From positions 1 to 64,000 of the forward strand of contig NZ_FWFP01000005.1 in assembly GCF_900172215.1 (NCBI RefSeq): DNA of 64,000 bases, given 5' to 3'. The notes under the pieces are model-generated. The model had not been told where the DNA came from. It made no database searches and worked only from the letters and a program-made list of their open reading frames with translations. The position numbers and the translations under genes are program-made. This DNA is from Ruegeria meonggei (GTDB lineage Bacteria; Pseudomonadota; Alphaproteobacteria; Rhodobacterales; Rhodobacteraceae). The stretch's first letter is position 1. Each line of letters opens with the position of its first letter. Shown here piece by piece: positions 20,109-29,484 of the stretch.

Positions 20109-20843
20109 TCAATCCTCGAAACAATCCGCGCGGCCATCTGCGCGGATGGTGGCCGCCCCATCCAGGATCGCAGCCGCGCGTCTGCGGGTCCGAACCGAAG
20201 GATCGGTGACCGATCTGTTACGCGGGGACGGCAGGATCGCCGCAATCCGAGCGGCCTGAACCTGCGACAGCTGAGCGGCGGATACATTGAAATTTCCTTG
20301 CGCCGCAGCTTCGACACCAAACATGCCCTGCCCGGTCTCGGCAACGTTCAGATAAACCTCAAGAATCCGCTGTTTGCTCCAGACAATCTCAACCACTGGC
20401 GTGATTGAGGTTTCTAGTGCCTTACGGATCCAGCTGCGCCCTTGCCAAAGAAACACGTTTTTTACCACTTGCTGCGTAATGGTCGACGCGCCGCGCGACC
20501 CGCCATCTTCCAGGGCGTCACGGATCGCTTCGACGTCAAACCCCCAATGTAGGCAGAAATTCGCATCTTCGGCTGCAACCACCGCGCGCGCCATGATCGG
20601 AGAAATTTCCTCAATGGGAACCCAATCGCGTTCGACCTTGCCCAACCGCCGCCATTCCGACCAGATCGTATGGGTCACAGGAGGGTTTACCACTGAAAAA
20701 AGCGCCACCAGACCCACCACAAAGACAACCACACCTAACGCAGCCCGACTCAACCAACGGCGAATCCGCATTGATGTTTGTTTCTTTGCTTTTGACGCTT
20801 TGCTTTTTTTATTGCTCGATTTGCGCGCTGCTTTTTTTGCCAT
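20109..20843 (-). CDS. mtgA: Monofunctional peptidoglycan transglycosylase
   Basis: Polymerises lipid II into glycan strands at the periplasmic face. The 244-residue protein has a lysine-rich cytoplasmic N-terminus (1-25), one membrane anchor (about 30-52) and a GT51 domain. The catalytic glutamate is in AAEDANFCLHWGFD, followed by RGASTITQQVVKNVFLW and RKALETSITPVVEIVWSKQRILEVYLN. There is no transpeptidase domain. Confidence 0.95.
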   Translation of the reverse strand: MAKKAARKSSNKKSKASKAKKQTSMRIRRWLSRAALGVVVFVVGLVALFSVVNPPVTHTIWSEWRRLGKVERDWVPIEEISPIMARAVVAAEDANFCLHWGFDVEAIRDALEDGGSRGASTITQQVVKNVFLWQGRSWIRKALETSITPVVEIVWSKQRILEVYLNVAETGQGMFGVEAAAQGNFNVSAAQLSQVQAARIAAILPSPRNRSVTDPSVRTRRRAAAILDGAATIRADGRADCFED

Positions 20844-20882
20844 GCGGTTGCTATACGATGCGACGTCCGAGTTTGGAACGGT

Positions 20883-21833
20883 CTAAATCGCCAAAGCGCG
20901 CGCCTCACGCGGGCGCACAACGGGGCGTGCGGTTTCGGGCAGAACCGGATTGCGGGCATTCAGCTCGGGGAACAGGCGCAGCACTTCTGCCCTGGTATCT
21001 TTGTCCGATTGGGACACCGCATGGCCAGGATAATAGCTTTCGCTTTTGGCCCCGTTGGCGATGACAATTTCATGCCGCGAGAATAGCAGGTGAATATAGT
21101 CAACCTCACCACCCTCAACCCGGGTAACAGTGTCGCCGTTGACCAGACAATGCGCGGCGATCAGCACTTCGGAATGCCCAAACAGATAGGGCGCGCGCCA
21201 ATCCTCAACCAACATGCGATGCTGCGGTGACACTGTCAGCGGCTGCTGCAACCCCAGCACATCAGCCTCAAACCGGATCGGCGCCAGTTTGCCCTCAGCC
21301 TGGACCCGAGTGCGACCCACCCACAGCAAAGGCTGTGCACCGTGATCAGCGGTGGTGATCATATCCCCGGGTTTCAAATCTTCGACGCGGCGGGGCCCTT
21401 CTGGCGTGTCGATCAGTGTTCCGGGCGTGAAACAGGGCGGGCCAAGGTCGTCGTTGATGATGTCAACCGACCCGAAGGACCCGCCGGTATCACTGAAATC
21501 CGTGGCGCTAGAACTGACAAAATCACCGTTTTGCAGAACCTGGCCATCAGTCGGTGTAAACACCTCGCGCCCATCGGCCAGATAGAAGGTCACGCCGGTG
21601 TAAGTGACCTGCGATCCGTCAGACAGCTGAATCGTCACCATGTCGTTGAAGTACGAGGCCGTGATGTCGGACCCATCTACCGAGTCGTTGTCGAGCCGGT
21701 TGATCAGGTCGTCATCATTCTGGTCGATGATATCAAGCTTTTGAAACGTCAGGGCCGTTCCCGGGGCCGTGCCATTGGCACCAGGGTTTGCCGGGTCCAG
21801 AATGAAGAACTGATCTGTATGGGTCGTCGGCAT
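20883..21833 (-). CDS. Hint-domain protein
   Basis: A 316-residue protein with an acidic, beta-rich N-terminal half (aspartate and asparagine rich, calcium-binding-like) and a Hint (hedgehog/intein) domain starting at Cys134 in CFTPGTLIDTPEG. RVEDLKPGDMI, the histidine-bearing PLTVSPQHRMLV and IHLLFSRHEIVIANG follow. The family is abundant in Rhodobacteraceae and often lies at the C-terminus of secreted proteins. Self-cleavage at Cys134 is plausible but not shown. No classical signal peptide is visible. AGGAG lies just upstream of the ATG. Confidence 0.85.
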   Translation of the reverse strand: MPTTHTDQFFILDPANPGANGTAPGTALTFQKLDIIDQNDDDLINRLDNDSVDGSDITASYFNDMVTIQLSDGSQVTYTGVTFYLADGREVFTPTDGQVLQNGDFVSSSATDFSDTGGSFGSVDIINDDLGPPCFTPGTLIDTPEGPRRVEDLKPGDMITTADHGAQPLLWVGRTRVQAEGKLAPIRFEADVLGLQQPLTVSPQHRMLVEDWRAPYLFGHSEVLIAAHCLVNGDTVTRVEGGEVDYIHLLFSRHEIVIANGAKSESYYPGHAVSQSDKDTRAEVLRLFPELNARNPVLPETARPVVRPREARALAI

Positions 21834-21961
21834 ACACCTGCTCCTGCGAACTCATAAAACTGGGATGCAGTATGGCTGCCAATCCCGAACAAACTGTGGC
21901 CATAGCTAGGCGCGATCTATGAAAAAACGCAAGAAATCTAACCAAACTGGCAAAAAATCAT

Positions 21962-21997
21962 TAAAACCCGCGTGTTTTTTGTGACACGCGGGTTTTA
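21962..21997 (-). terminator. Strong terminator after gltB
   Basis: AAAACCCGCGTGT (21963-21975) pairs perfectly with ACACGCGGGTTTT (21984-21996), a 13-bp stem with an 8-nt loop, flanked by T/A. On the minus strand it is followed by AATGATTTTTT. It ends the gltD-GFA-gltB operon. Confidence 0.93.
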
Positions 21998-22019
21998 GAA
22001 TCATCGGTGAAATGCCGGT

Positions 22020-25000
22020 TTATTCAGCTGGAATTGCTGTTGCTTCGTTTGACAGTGGATGGCTGAGCTTGTTCAGCATTTCTTTCGGGCAGACCTGCAG
22101 GAAGTGGGATTTCTCAACCTCCCAATGCTGCAAAATGTCTGCCGCCTTGCGGCTGAAGGTTTCCGCCTGATGGATTTCGACCAGTGACTTCAGCTGGGAT
22201 TCCCAATGGTCGACGGTCACCGGGCAGGTTACCAGCGTTTCCATGTTCATCAGCGCCTGCGCCTTGCCGTCGGGGTCGTACAGATAAGCCATACCGCCCG
22301 TCATTCCCGCACCAAAATTAGCACCGATACTGCCCAGAATCACAGCCACACCGCCGGTCATGTATTCACACCCGTTCGAGCCGCAGCCCTCAATCACCAC
22401 CTTCGCGCCCGAGTTGCGCACCGCAAACCGCTCGCCGGCGCGACCGGCTGCAAACAGGTGGCCATCTGTGGCACCATACAGAACGGTATTGCCAATGATG
22501 GTGTTGTCATCCGCCTTCAGCGGGCTGACCTGCGGCGGGCGCACAACGATCATGCCGCCCGACAGGCCCTTGCCGACATAATCGTTGGCATCGCCTGACA
22601 CTTCCAACTTTAGCCCCGGGGCAGCGAAAGCGCCCAGCGACTGACCGGCAGAGCCCTGCAGTTTTACATGCAGGTGATCCGATTGGAACGTGTTCCGCAT
22701 CCCGAAATTCTGCACGATATGGCTGGAGACACGTGTCCCCACAGTCCGGTGCGTGTTCTGGATCGCGTAGGACAGCTGCATCTTTTCGCCATCCCGCAGG
22801 AACCGGGCCGCATCGCGGACAATCTCAGCGTCCAGTGTATCCGGCACCGCATTCCGGTCCTTGTCGCGGTTATAGACAATGTTATGCGCGCCATCGACGG
22901 TGATCAGCAGCGGATTGAGGTCGAGGTCGTCCAGATGTGCCGAACCCCGGCTGACCTGCGCCAGCAGATCGGCCCGCCCGATGATGTCGTCAATAGACCG
23001 CGCGCCAAGGCTGGCCAACAGTTCGCGAACTTCCTGTGCGTAGAACGTGATCAGGTTGACCACCTTGTCCGCATTGCCGGTGAACTTGGCACGCAGGCTT
23101 TCATCCTGCGTACAAACACCAACCGGGCAGGTGTTCGACTGGCACTGACGCACCATGATGCAACCCATCGCGATCAAAGCGGCAGTGCCGATGCCGTATT
23201 CCTCGGCCCCCATCATCGCGGCCATGACGATGTCACGACCAGTGCGAAGCCCGCCATCGGTCCGCAGGGTCACGCGATCGCGCAGGTTGTTCATCGCCAG
23301 AACCTGATGCGCCTCGGTCAGGCCCATTTCCCACGGCAGACCAGCGTATTTGATGCTGGTCGCAGGCGATGCGCCAGTGCCGCCATTGTGGCCTGAAATC
23401 AGGATTACATCTGCCTTGGCCTTGGCAACGCCGGCGGCAATCGTTCCGACGCCCGATGACGCCACCAGTTTGACCGTCACCTTGCAGCGTGGGTTGATCT
23501 GTTTCAGATCGTAGATCAGCTGGGCCAGATCCTCGATCGAATAGATATCATGGTGCGGCGGTGGTGAAATCAACGTCACGCCCTTGGTTGAATGCCGCAA
23601 ACGCGCGATCAGGTCGGTGACCTTCATGCCGGGCAGCTGTCCGCCCTCACCGGGTTTTGCACCCTGGGCGACCTTGATCTCCAGCTCTTCACACTGGTTG
23701 AGGTATTCGGCGGTTACCCCAAACCGGCCCGAAGCCACCTGTTTGATCTTGGCAGACGGGTTGTCGCCATTGGGTTCCGGTACGAAATGCGCCGGATCTT
23801 CGCCGCCTTCGCCACTGTCGGACTTTGCCCCGATCCGGTTCATCGCCACGTTCAGCGTCTTATGCGCCTCGGGCGACAGCGCACCCAGCGACATGCCCGG
23901 CGTCACAAAGCGTTTGCGGATCGAGGTAATCGATTCGACCTCTTCAATCGGCACTGGCTTGCCCAGCGGTTTGAAATCCATCAGATCGCGCAGGTGGATC
24001 GGCGGGTTCGATTGCATCTTGGCCGAATACTGCTTCCACAGTTCATATGAGGCTCTGTTACAGGCCATTTGCATCATATGCATCGAGGTCGCTTCCCACG
24101 CGTGGGTCTCACCCGATTTCCGTGCCTTGTAGAAGCCACCAATAGGCAGGACGTCCAGACCGCTGTCCCAGCCCTTGGCGTGAATTTCCTCGACCTTGGT
24201 CTGAATACCAGTGACTCCGATGCCGGAAATCCGGCTGGTCATACCAGGGAAATACTCAGCCACCATGGCACGGCTGAGGCCAACGGCCTCAAAGTTCAAG
24301 CCGCCGCGATAAGACGAAATCACCGAAATCCCCATCTTGGCCATGATCTTCAGCAAGCCTTGATCGATGGCATCGCGGTACCGCGCGACATTTTCAGTCA
24401 GGGTGCCGTCCAGCAACCCACGATCAATGCGATCGGCCAACGAATCCTCGGCCAGATAAGCGTTCACCACGGTGGCGCCACAACCGATCAACACGGCAAA
24501 GTAATGCGGGTCCACACATTCAGCCGACCGCACGTTCAGCGAACAGAACGTCCGCAAACCCTGACGGGTCAGATGCGAATGCACCGCGCTGGTCGCCAGG
24601 ATCATCGGTATCGCCACCCGACCTTCACCTGAGTTCATGTCGGACAGCACCAGATGCCCGGCACCAGATCGCACTGCCTCTTCAGCTTCGGCTCTAATAC
24701 GGGCCAATGCAGCGCTCAGGGCACCACGACCGGCTTCAAAACTACAATCAATTTCGGCCAAAGGTGAACCAAACGTTTCGACCAGCTTGTCCCACTGTGC
24801 GTTGCCCACAAAAGGGCTGCCCAACACGATGATCTCAGTCTGACTGCTGTCTTCGTCCAGCACGTTTTTCAGGTTCCCAAACCGCGTTTTCAACGACATC
24901 ACGCGGTATTCCCGCAGGCTGTCGATGGGAGGGTTAGTCACTTGGCTAAAGTTTTGGCGGAAGAAATGGCTGAGCGGGCGGTACTGTTTCGACAAAACCG

Positions 25001-26552
25001 CCGAGGGCGTATCATCACCCATCGAGGCCAGGGACTCTTTGCCGTCCTCTGCCATTGGGGCCAGAATCTGTTCAAGCTCTTCAATCGAATAGCCCGCCGC
25101 AATCTGACGCTTGCGCAACTCTTCGCCGGTGAATTTCGGCGTTTCGGTCACGCCCGCAAGCGAATCGTCCAGATCGTTGATCTTGCCGACCCATTCGCCA
25201 AAGGGCAGGGCGCGCGCCAGTTTGTTCTTGATCTGCTTGTCGCGGAACAGTTTGCCCTTTTTCATGTCCACGGCCAGCATCTGACCGGGACCCAGAGCGC
25301 CTTTTTCCGTCACACTGGCCTCGTCAATCGGCACCATTCCCGCCTCGGATCCAGCGATCACCAAACCATCGCCGGTCACTACGTACCGCATCGGGCGCAA
25401 CCCGTTCCGGTCCAGACCCGCGCAAACCCAGCGTCCATCGGTCATCGCCAGCGCCGCAGGGCCATCCCATGGCTCCATCACCGAGTTGCAATAGGAATAC
25501 ATATCGCGCCAGGCCTGCGGCAATTCCACCGCCTGCTTTGACCAGCTTTCAGGCACCAGCATGGTTTTCGCCATCGGCGCAGACCGCCCCGCGCGTACCA
25601 GAACTTCAAAAACCGAGTCTAATGCGGCTGAATCTGAAGATCCCCCGGCGATGATCGGTTTGATATCCTCGGCATGGTCGCCAAAGGTTGCGCTGGCCAT
25701 GCGGATCTCATGGCTCTTCATCCAGTTGGTGTTGCCTTTGAGCGTATTGATCTCACCGTTATGGGCCAACATGCGGAACGGCTGTGCCAACCACCATTGC
25801 GGGAAGGTATTCGTGGAATAGCGCTGGTGATAAATTGCGAACGCGGATTCAAACCGTTCGTCCATCAGGTCGGGGTAGAATACCGCCACCTGTTCCGCCA
25901 GCATCATGCCCTTGTAGATGATCGACCGGCAAGACAGAGATGCCAGGTACAGCCCCGAAATTCCGGCAGCCGCAGCGGCTTTTTCAATACGGCGGCGAAT
26001 GACGTAAAGCTCGCGCTCAAAGGTTTCTTCGTCCACACCCTTGGAGTTCGAGATCAGAATCTGTTCGATCTCGGGCCGGGTCGCGTTGGCCTTTTCACCC
26101 AGGCAGGTCACATCGACCGGTACGTGCCGCCAGCCATAGATGTAATAGCCCATGCGCAGAACTTCGGTTTCCACGATCGTCCGGCATTGTTCCTGCGCAC
26201 CGAAATCGGTGCGGGGCAGGAACACCTGGCCCACGGCGATCAGTTCGTCCATGTTGGGCTCGTGCCCGGTGCGGCGGATCTGGTCATAAAAGAACGGCAC
26301 CGGGATCTGAACGTGGATACCCGCGCCATCGCCGGTTTTGCCATCCGCATCCACGGCACCGCGATGCCAGATCGCCTTCAGCGCGTCGATCCCAGCATTG
26401 ACCACCTTGCGCGAGGCCTTGCCATCAACAGACACAACAAGGCCGACCCCGCACGAAGAATGTTCTTCTTCCTCGGAATAGAGACCGTTTTCGGCCATGA
26501 ACTGACGTTTGGCTTCTTCGGCCCGTACCCAATCGGCATCATATTTGGTCAT
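22020..26552 (-). CDS. gltB: Glutamate synthase large subunit
   Basis: NADPH-GOGAT alpha subunit, which makes glutamate from glutamine and 2-oxoglutarate. The 1510 residues contain the class II glutaminase domain (Cys34 in HSSCGVGLVV, exposed when the 33-residue propeptide is removed), the central domain, the FMN-binding synthase domain (GEGGQLPGMKV, SGHNGGTGASP) with the 3Fe-4S cysteines (CIMVRQCQSNTCPVGVC), and the C-terminal GXGXG beta-helix. The ATG overlaps the stop of the GFA gene by four bases. Confidence 0.98.
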   Translation of the reverse strand: MTKYDADWVRAEEAKRQFMAENGLYSEEEEHSSCGVGLVVSVDGKASRKVVNAGIDALKAIWHRGAVDADGKTGDGAGIHVQIPVPFFYDQIRRTGHEPNMDELIAVGQVFLPRTDFGAQEQCRTIVETEVLRMGYYIYGWRHVPVDVTCLGEKANATRPEIEQILISNSKGVDEETFERELYVIRRRIEKAAAAAGISGLYLASLSCRSIIYKGMMLAEQVAVFYPDLMDERFESAFAIYHQRYSTNTFPQWWLAQPFRMLAHNGEINTLKGNTNWMKSHEIRMASATFGDHAEDIKPIIAGGSSDSAALDSVFEVLVRAGRSAPMAKTMLVPESWSKQAVELPQAWRDMYSYCNSVMEPWDGPAALAMTDGRWVCAGLDRNGLRPMRYVVTGDGLVIAGSEAGMVPIDEASVTEKGALGPGQMLAVDMKKGKLFRDKQIKNKLARALPFGEWVGKINDLDDSLAGVTETPKFTGEELRKRQIAAGYSIEELEQILAPMAEDGKESLASMGDDTPSAVLSKQYRPLSHFFRQNFSQVTNPPIDSLREYRVMSLKTRFGNLKNVLDEDSSQTEIIVLGSPFVGNAQWDKLVETFGSPLAEIDCSFEAGRGALSAALARIRAEAEEAVRSGAGHLVLSDMNSGEGRVAIPMILATSAVHSHLTRQGLRTFCSLNVRSAECVDPHYFAVLIGCGATVVNAYLAEDSLADRIDRGLLDGTLTENVARYRDAIDQGLLKIMAKMGISVISSYRGGLNFEAVGLSRAMVAEYFPGMTSRISGIGVTGIQTKVEEIHAKGWDSGLDVLPIGGFYKARKSGETHAWEATSMHMMQMACNRASYELWKQYSAKMQSNPPIHLRDLMDFKPLGKPVPIEEVESITSIRKRFVTPGMSLGALSPEAHKTLNVAMNRIGAKSDSGEGGEDPAHFVPEPNGDNPSAKIKQVASGRFGVTAEYLNQCEELEIKVAQGAKPGEGGQLPGMKVTDLIARLRHSTKGVTLISPPPHHDIYSIEDLAQLIYDLKQINPRCKVTVKLVASSGVGTIAAGVAKAKADVILISGHNGGTGASPATSIKYAGLPWEMGLTEAHQVLAMNNLRDRVTLRTDGGLRTGRDIVMAAMMGAEEYGIGTAALIAMGCIMVRQCQSNTCPVGVCTQDESLRAKFTGNADKVVNLITFYAQEVRELLASLGARSIDDIIGRADLLAQVSRGSAHLDDLDLNPLLITVDGAHNIVYNRDKDRNAVPDTLDAEIVRDAARFLRDGEKMQLSYAIQNTHRTVGTRVSSHIVQNFGMRNTFQSDHLHVKLQGSAGQSLGAFAAPGLKLEVSGDANDYVGKGLSGGMIVVRPPQVSPLKADDNTIIGNTVLYGATDGHLFAAGRAGERFAVRNSGAKVVIEGCGSNGCEYMTGGVAVILGSIGANFGAGMTGGMAYLYDPDGKAQALMNMETLVTCPVTVDHWESQLKSLVEIHQAETFSRKAADILQHWEVEKSHFLQVCPKEMLNKLSHPLSNEATAIPAE

Positions 26553-26986
26553 TGGCTGTCTCCTTCTTCCGGCAGGGCATACATGGCTTCGACCTCGGCT
26601 GTGGTCATCTGCCGGCGCTCGCCTGCGAACGCGTACCCGTCGGGCTTTTTGTCGATAAATAATTCCAGTTGCAGTGAATGGCCTGCGCCATTGTCAAACA
26701 AGCCGGCGGCTATCTGCGTATGTCCGTGCATTTCACCGGGCAGAGTGATCCGGTACCACAGCGCCGATCCGCACTCGGCGCAAAAGGCGCGCTCGGCCCA
26801 GTCGGACGAAGTGAACACCTTGACCGGACCAAGTGCAGCATATCCGGGCTCGGCCTGAAAGGTCACCAGCATCGAGCTGGTCCAGCGGCGGCACTGATCG
26901 CAATGGCACGCGCCCAGCGCATCCCGCGCCGGGGTGGCGGTCACCGTGACCGCGCCACACATGCATTGGCCTTGCAATTCGGTCAT
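26549..26986 (-). CDS. GFA-domain zinc protein
   Basis: A 145-residue protein of the glutathione-dependent formaldehyde-activating family. The zinc ligands are CMCGAV, CHCDQC and CAECGSALWYR. The family includes CENP-V and glutathione-binding proteins, and catalysis in formaldehyde metabolism is not established for most. It sits between gltD and gltB, 30 bases after gltD and overlapping gltB by four bases, so it must be co-transcribed with glutamate synthase. A link to that pathway is not known to me. Confidence 0.9.
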   Translation of the reverse strand: MTELQGQCMCGAVTVTATPARDALGACHCDQCRRWTSSMLVTFQAEPGYAALGPVKVFTSSDWAERAFCAECGSALWYRITLPGEMHGHTQIAAGLFDNGAGHSLQLELFIDKKPDGYAFAGERRQMTTAEVEAMYALPEEGDSQ

Positions 26987-27016
26987 TCCTGACCCTCCTG
27001 TCGCTGGGCTATGGGG

Positions 27017-28450
27017 TTACTCGGCCGCTACGGCTGCTTTGGTGTTGAGCCGGTCGATGATCGCATCCGCGCAATCGCGCCCGTCGCGGATGGCCCATAC
27101 AACCAGAGACGCACCACGCACGATGTCGCCGATGGCATAAACGCCGTCCATCTCGGTCTCGCCGGTCTGGAAGGCAGCCTTGACGGTGCCCCAACGGGTG
27201 ACCGGCAGATCAGGCTGACCAAATAGGGTAGGCAAGTCTTCGGGTTCGAATCCCAGCGCTTTGATCACCAGATCGGCGTCCTCTACATAATCAGCGCCCT
27301 CGATCACTTCGGGGGCCTGTCGGCCAGACGCATCAGGTTGACCCAGACGCATCTTCTGCACCATCACACCTGCAACCGTGCCGTCACCTGTGAAACCCTT
27401 GGGTGTGCTGAGCCATTCGAACACCACTCCTTCTTCCTCGGCGTTTTGCGTTTCGCGCTGTGAACCGGGCATGTTGGCCCGGTCGCGACGATACAGGCAT
27501 TTGACCGAAGTCGCGCCCTGACGGATCGAGGTGCGCACACAGTCCATCGCGGTATCACCGCCACCGATCACAACCACCTTTTTGCCTTCGGCGTTCAGGC
27601 GACCATTGTCAAAATCTTCAACCTCATCACCAAAGCTCTTGCGGTTTGAGGCGGTCAGGAAGTCGATCGCTTTCTCAATTCCGCTCAAGCCGCTGCCCGG
27701 CATGGACAGATCGCGCGATTTATACACACCCGTCGCAATGATCACGGCGTCATGCTTGGCACGAATATCCGCGAACCTGGCGGCATCGACATCGCAGTTC
27801 AGCTCAAACGTGACGCCGCCATCCGCCAGCAGGTCATTGCGGCGCTGCACGACATCTTTTTCCAGTTTGAATCCCGGAATGCCGTACATCAACAGACCAC
27901 CTGCGCGGTCGTGGCGGTCATAGACGGTGACCTGAATGCCTGCACGACGCAACAAATCCGCCGCGGCCAGACCACCGGGTCCGCCGCCGATGATGCCAAC
28001 GCTTTCCGGCCGTTCCGCTCCGGGCGAGACGGGTTTGACCCAGCCTTTGTCCCAGGCGGTATCGGTGATGTATTTCTCAATCGAGCCGATTGTGACCGTG
28101 CCATGACCAGATTGTTCGATTACGCAGTTGCCTTCGCACAGGCGGTCCTGCGGGCAGATGCGGCCACAGATCTCGGGGAACGTGTTGGTTGCCTGGCTGG
28201 TCTGATAGGCCTCTTCCAGGCGACCGGTCGCCGTCAGGTTAAGCCAATCAGGGATATTATTGTGCAATGGGCAATGCGATTGGCAATAGGGCACGCCGCA
28301 CTGGCTGCAGCGACTGGCTTGCTCAGCTGCTTTTTCTGCCGCGTATTCGGCATAGATTTCGTCAAAGTCTTCCTTGCGGTCACCGGCGGCACGCTTTTCC
28401 GGCATGACGCGGTCGATCTGCACAAATTTCAGCATCGGTTGCTTGGCCAC
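27017..28450 (-). CDS. gltD: Glutamate synthase small subunit
   Basis: NADPH-GOGAT beta subunit that passes electrons from NADPH through FAD to GltB. The 477 residues carry N-terminal cysteine motifs for 4Fe-4S clusters (CSQCGVPYCQSHCP, CGRICPQDRLCEGNC), an FAD-binding GIIGGGPGGLAAA and an NADPH-binding VVVIGGGDTAMDC. The start is GTG at 28450, with GGAG eight bases upstream. A downstream ATG at 28435 lacks such spacing. It is the first gene of the operon, divergent from uppP across 230 bases. Confidence 0.97.
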   Translation of the reverse strand: MAKQPMLKFVQIDRVMPEKRAAGDRKEDFDEIYAEYAAEKAAEQASRCSQCGVPYCQSHCPLHNNIPDWLNLTATGRLEEAYQTSQATNTFPEICGRICPQDRLCEGNCVIEQSGHGTVTIGSIEKYITDTAWDKGWVKPVSPGAERPESVGIIGGGPGGLAAADLLRRAGIQVTVYDRHDRAGGLLMYGIPGFKLEKDVVQRRNDLLADGGVTFELNCDVDAARFADIRAKHDAVIIATGVYKSRDLSMPGSGLSGIEKAIDFLTASNRKSFGDEVEDFDNGRLNAEGKKVVVIGGGDTAMDCVRTSIRQGATSVKCLYRRDRANMPGSQRETQNAEEEGVVFEWLSTPKGFTGDGTVAGVMVQKMRLGQPDASGRQAPEVIEGADYVEDADLVIKALGFEPEDLPTLFGQPDLPVTRWGTVKAAFQTGETEMDGVYAIGDIVRGASLVVWAIRDGRDCADAIIDRLNTKAAVAAE

Positions 28451-28680
28451 GGGTCGGACTCCATGAATTGGCTTGGTCGCGTTTCTTTAAGGGATGAATA
28501 GTCGAATGAAAAGTCAAATATACTGACCTAATTTCAAAAACTTTGGGTCACGCGACCAACCATACGGAAAATTTCGACGTTTTTAGTACCGAATCGGACC
28601 TATATGTGCGCTTTCCTTTTCGGCACCACACTTATACCCATTGAACACAAAGAACACGTGACGGCAGCACGGGCAGTGAT

Positions 28681-29484
28681 ATGAGTTTTCTCCAGTTGAT
28701 TCTTGCGGCGGTCATTCAGGGTATCACTGAGTTTTTGCCGATTTCCTCATCCGGTCATCTGATCCTACTGCCCGCCCTGACCGGGTTGGACGACCAGGGG
28801 CTGGCCATCGATGTGGCAGTGCATGTCGGCACGCTGGGCGCGGTGGTCCTGTATTTCTGGTCGGACGTGAAACTGGCGATTGCGGGCCTGCCGCAGGCCT
28901 TGATCGGGAAAACCGATACACCACAGGCGCGTTTGGCGATGGGGCTGATCATTGCGACAATCCCCACGGTGATTGTCGGGACCATCCTGTTCAAATCCGG
29001 GCTAAGCCAATCTCTGCGATCCATGACCGTAATCGGCTGGACAATGCTGGGATTTGGGCTGCTGTTGTACTGGATGGACCAAAAAGGCGCCCAGACCAAA
29101 GAGGCCGACGACTGGGGGCCGCGCGATGCGCTGATCATGGGTCTGTGGCAGGTTCTGGCGCTGATACCGGGCACATCCCGATCCGGCATTACCATCACCG
29201 GAGCGCGGCAGCTTGGATATTCGCGCGAAGACGGGGCCCGGATTGCGATGCTAATGTCCATCCCGCCGATTTTGGCGTCCGGAGTGCTGCTGTCGGCCGA
29301 AGTGATCCACGAGGCAAACGCACAGCTGGCCATTGATGGCGCCATCGCCGCGCTGTTCGCCTTTCTCTCTGCGCTGCTCGCCTTGCATCTGATGATGCGC
29401 CTGCTGCGTAGCGTCAGTTTTACGCCCTATGTTATCTATCGTGTGATATTGGGCGCGATCCTGCTGGGGATCGCCTACACCTGA
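28681..29484 (+). CDS. uppP: Undecaprenyl-diphosphatase UppP (BacA)
   Basis: Integral membrane enzyme that recycles undecaprenyl pyrophosphate for cell-wall synthesis and can give bacitracin resistance. The 267-residue protein has the signature GITEFLPISSSGH near residue 14 and PGTSRSG near 160, which form the active site, with about eight helices. The SD is weak. It ends exactly where the NDUFA9-like gene ends on the other strand. Confidence 0.95.
   Translation: MSFLQLILAAVIQGITEFLPISSSGHLILLPALTGLDDQGLAIDVAVHVGTLGAVVLYFWSDVKLAIAGLPQALIGKTDTPQARLAMGLIIATIPTVIVGTILFKSGLSQSLRSMTVIGWTMLGFGLLLYWMDQKGAQTKEADDWGPRDALIMGLWQVLALIPGTSRSGITITGARQLGYSREDGARIAMLMSIPPILASGVLLSAEVIHEANAQLAIDGAIAALFAFLSALLALHLMMRLLRSVSFTPYVIYRVILGAILLGIAYT

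Noticed and set aside
25674..26858. 394-codon plus-strand ORF
   Set aside because: Antisense to gltB and the GFA gene; no recognisable domain.
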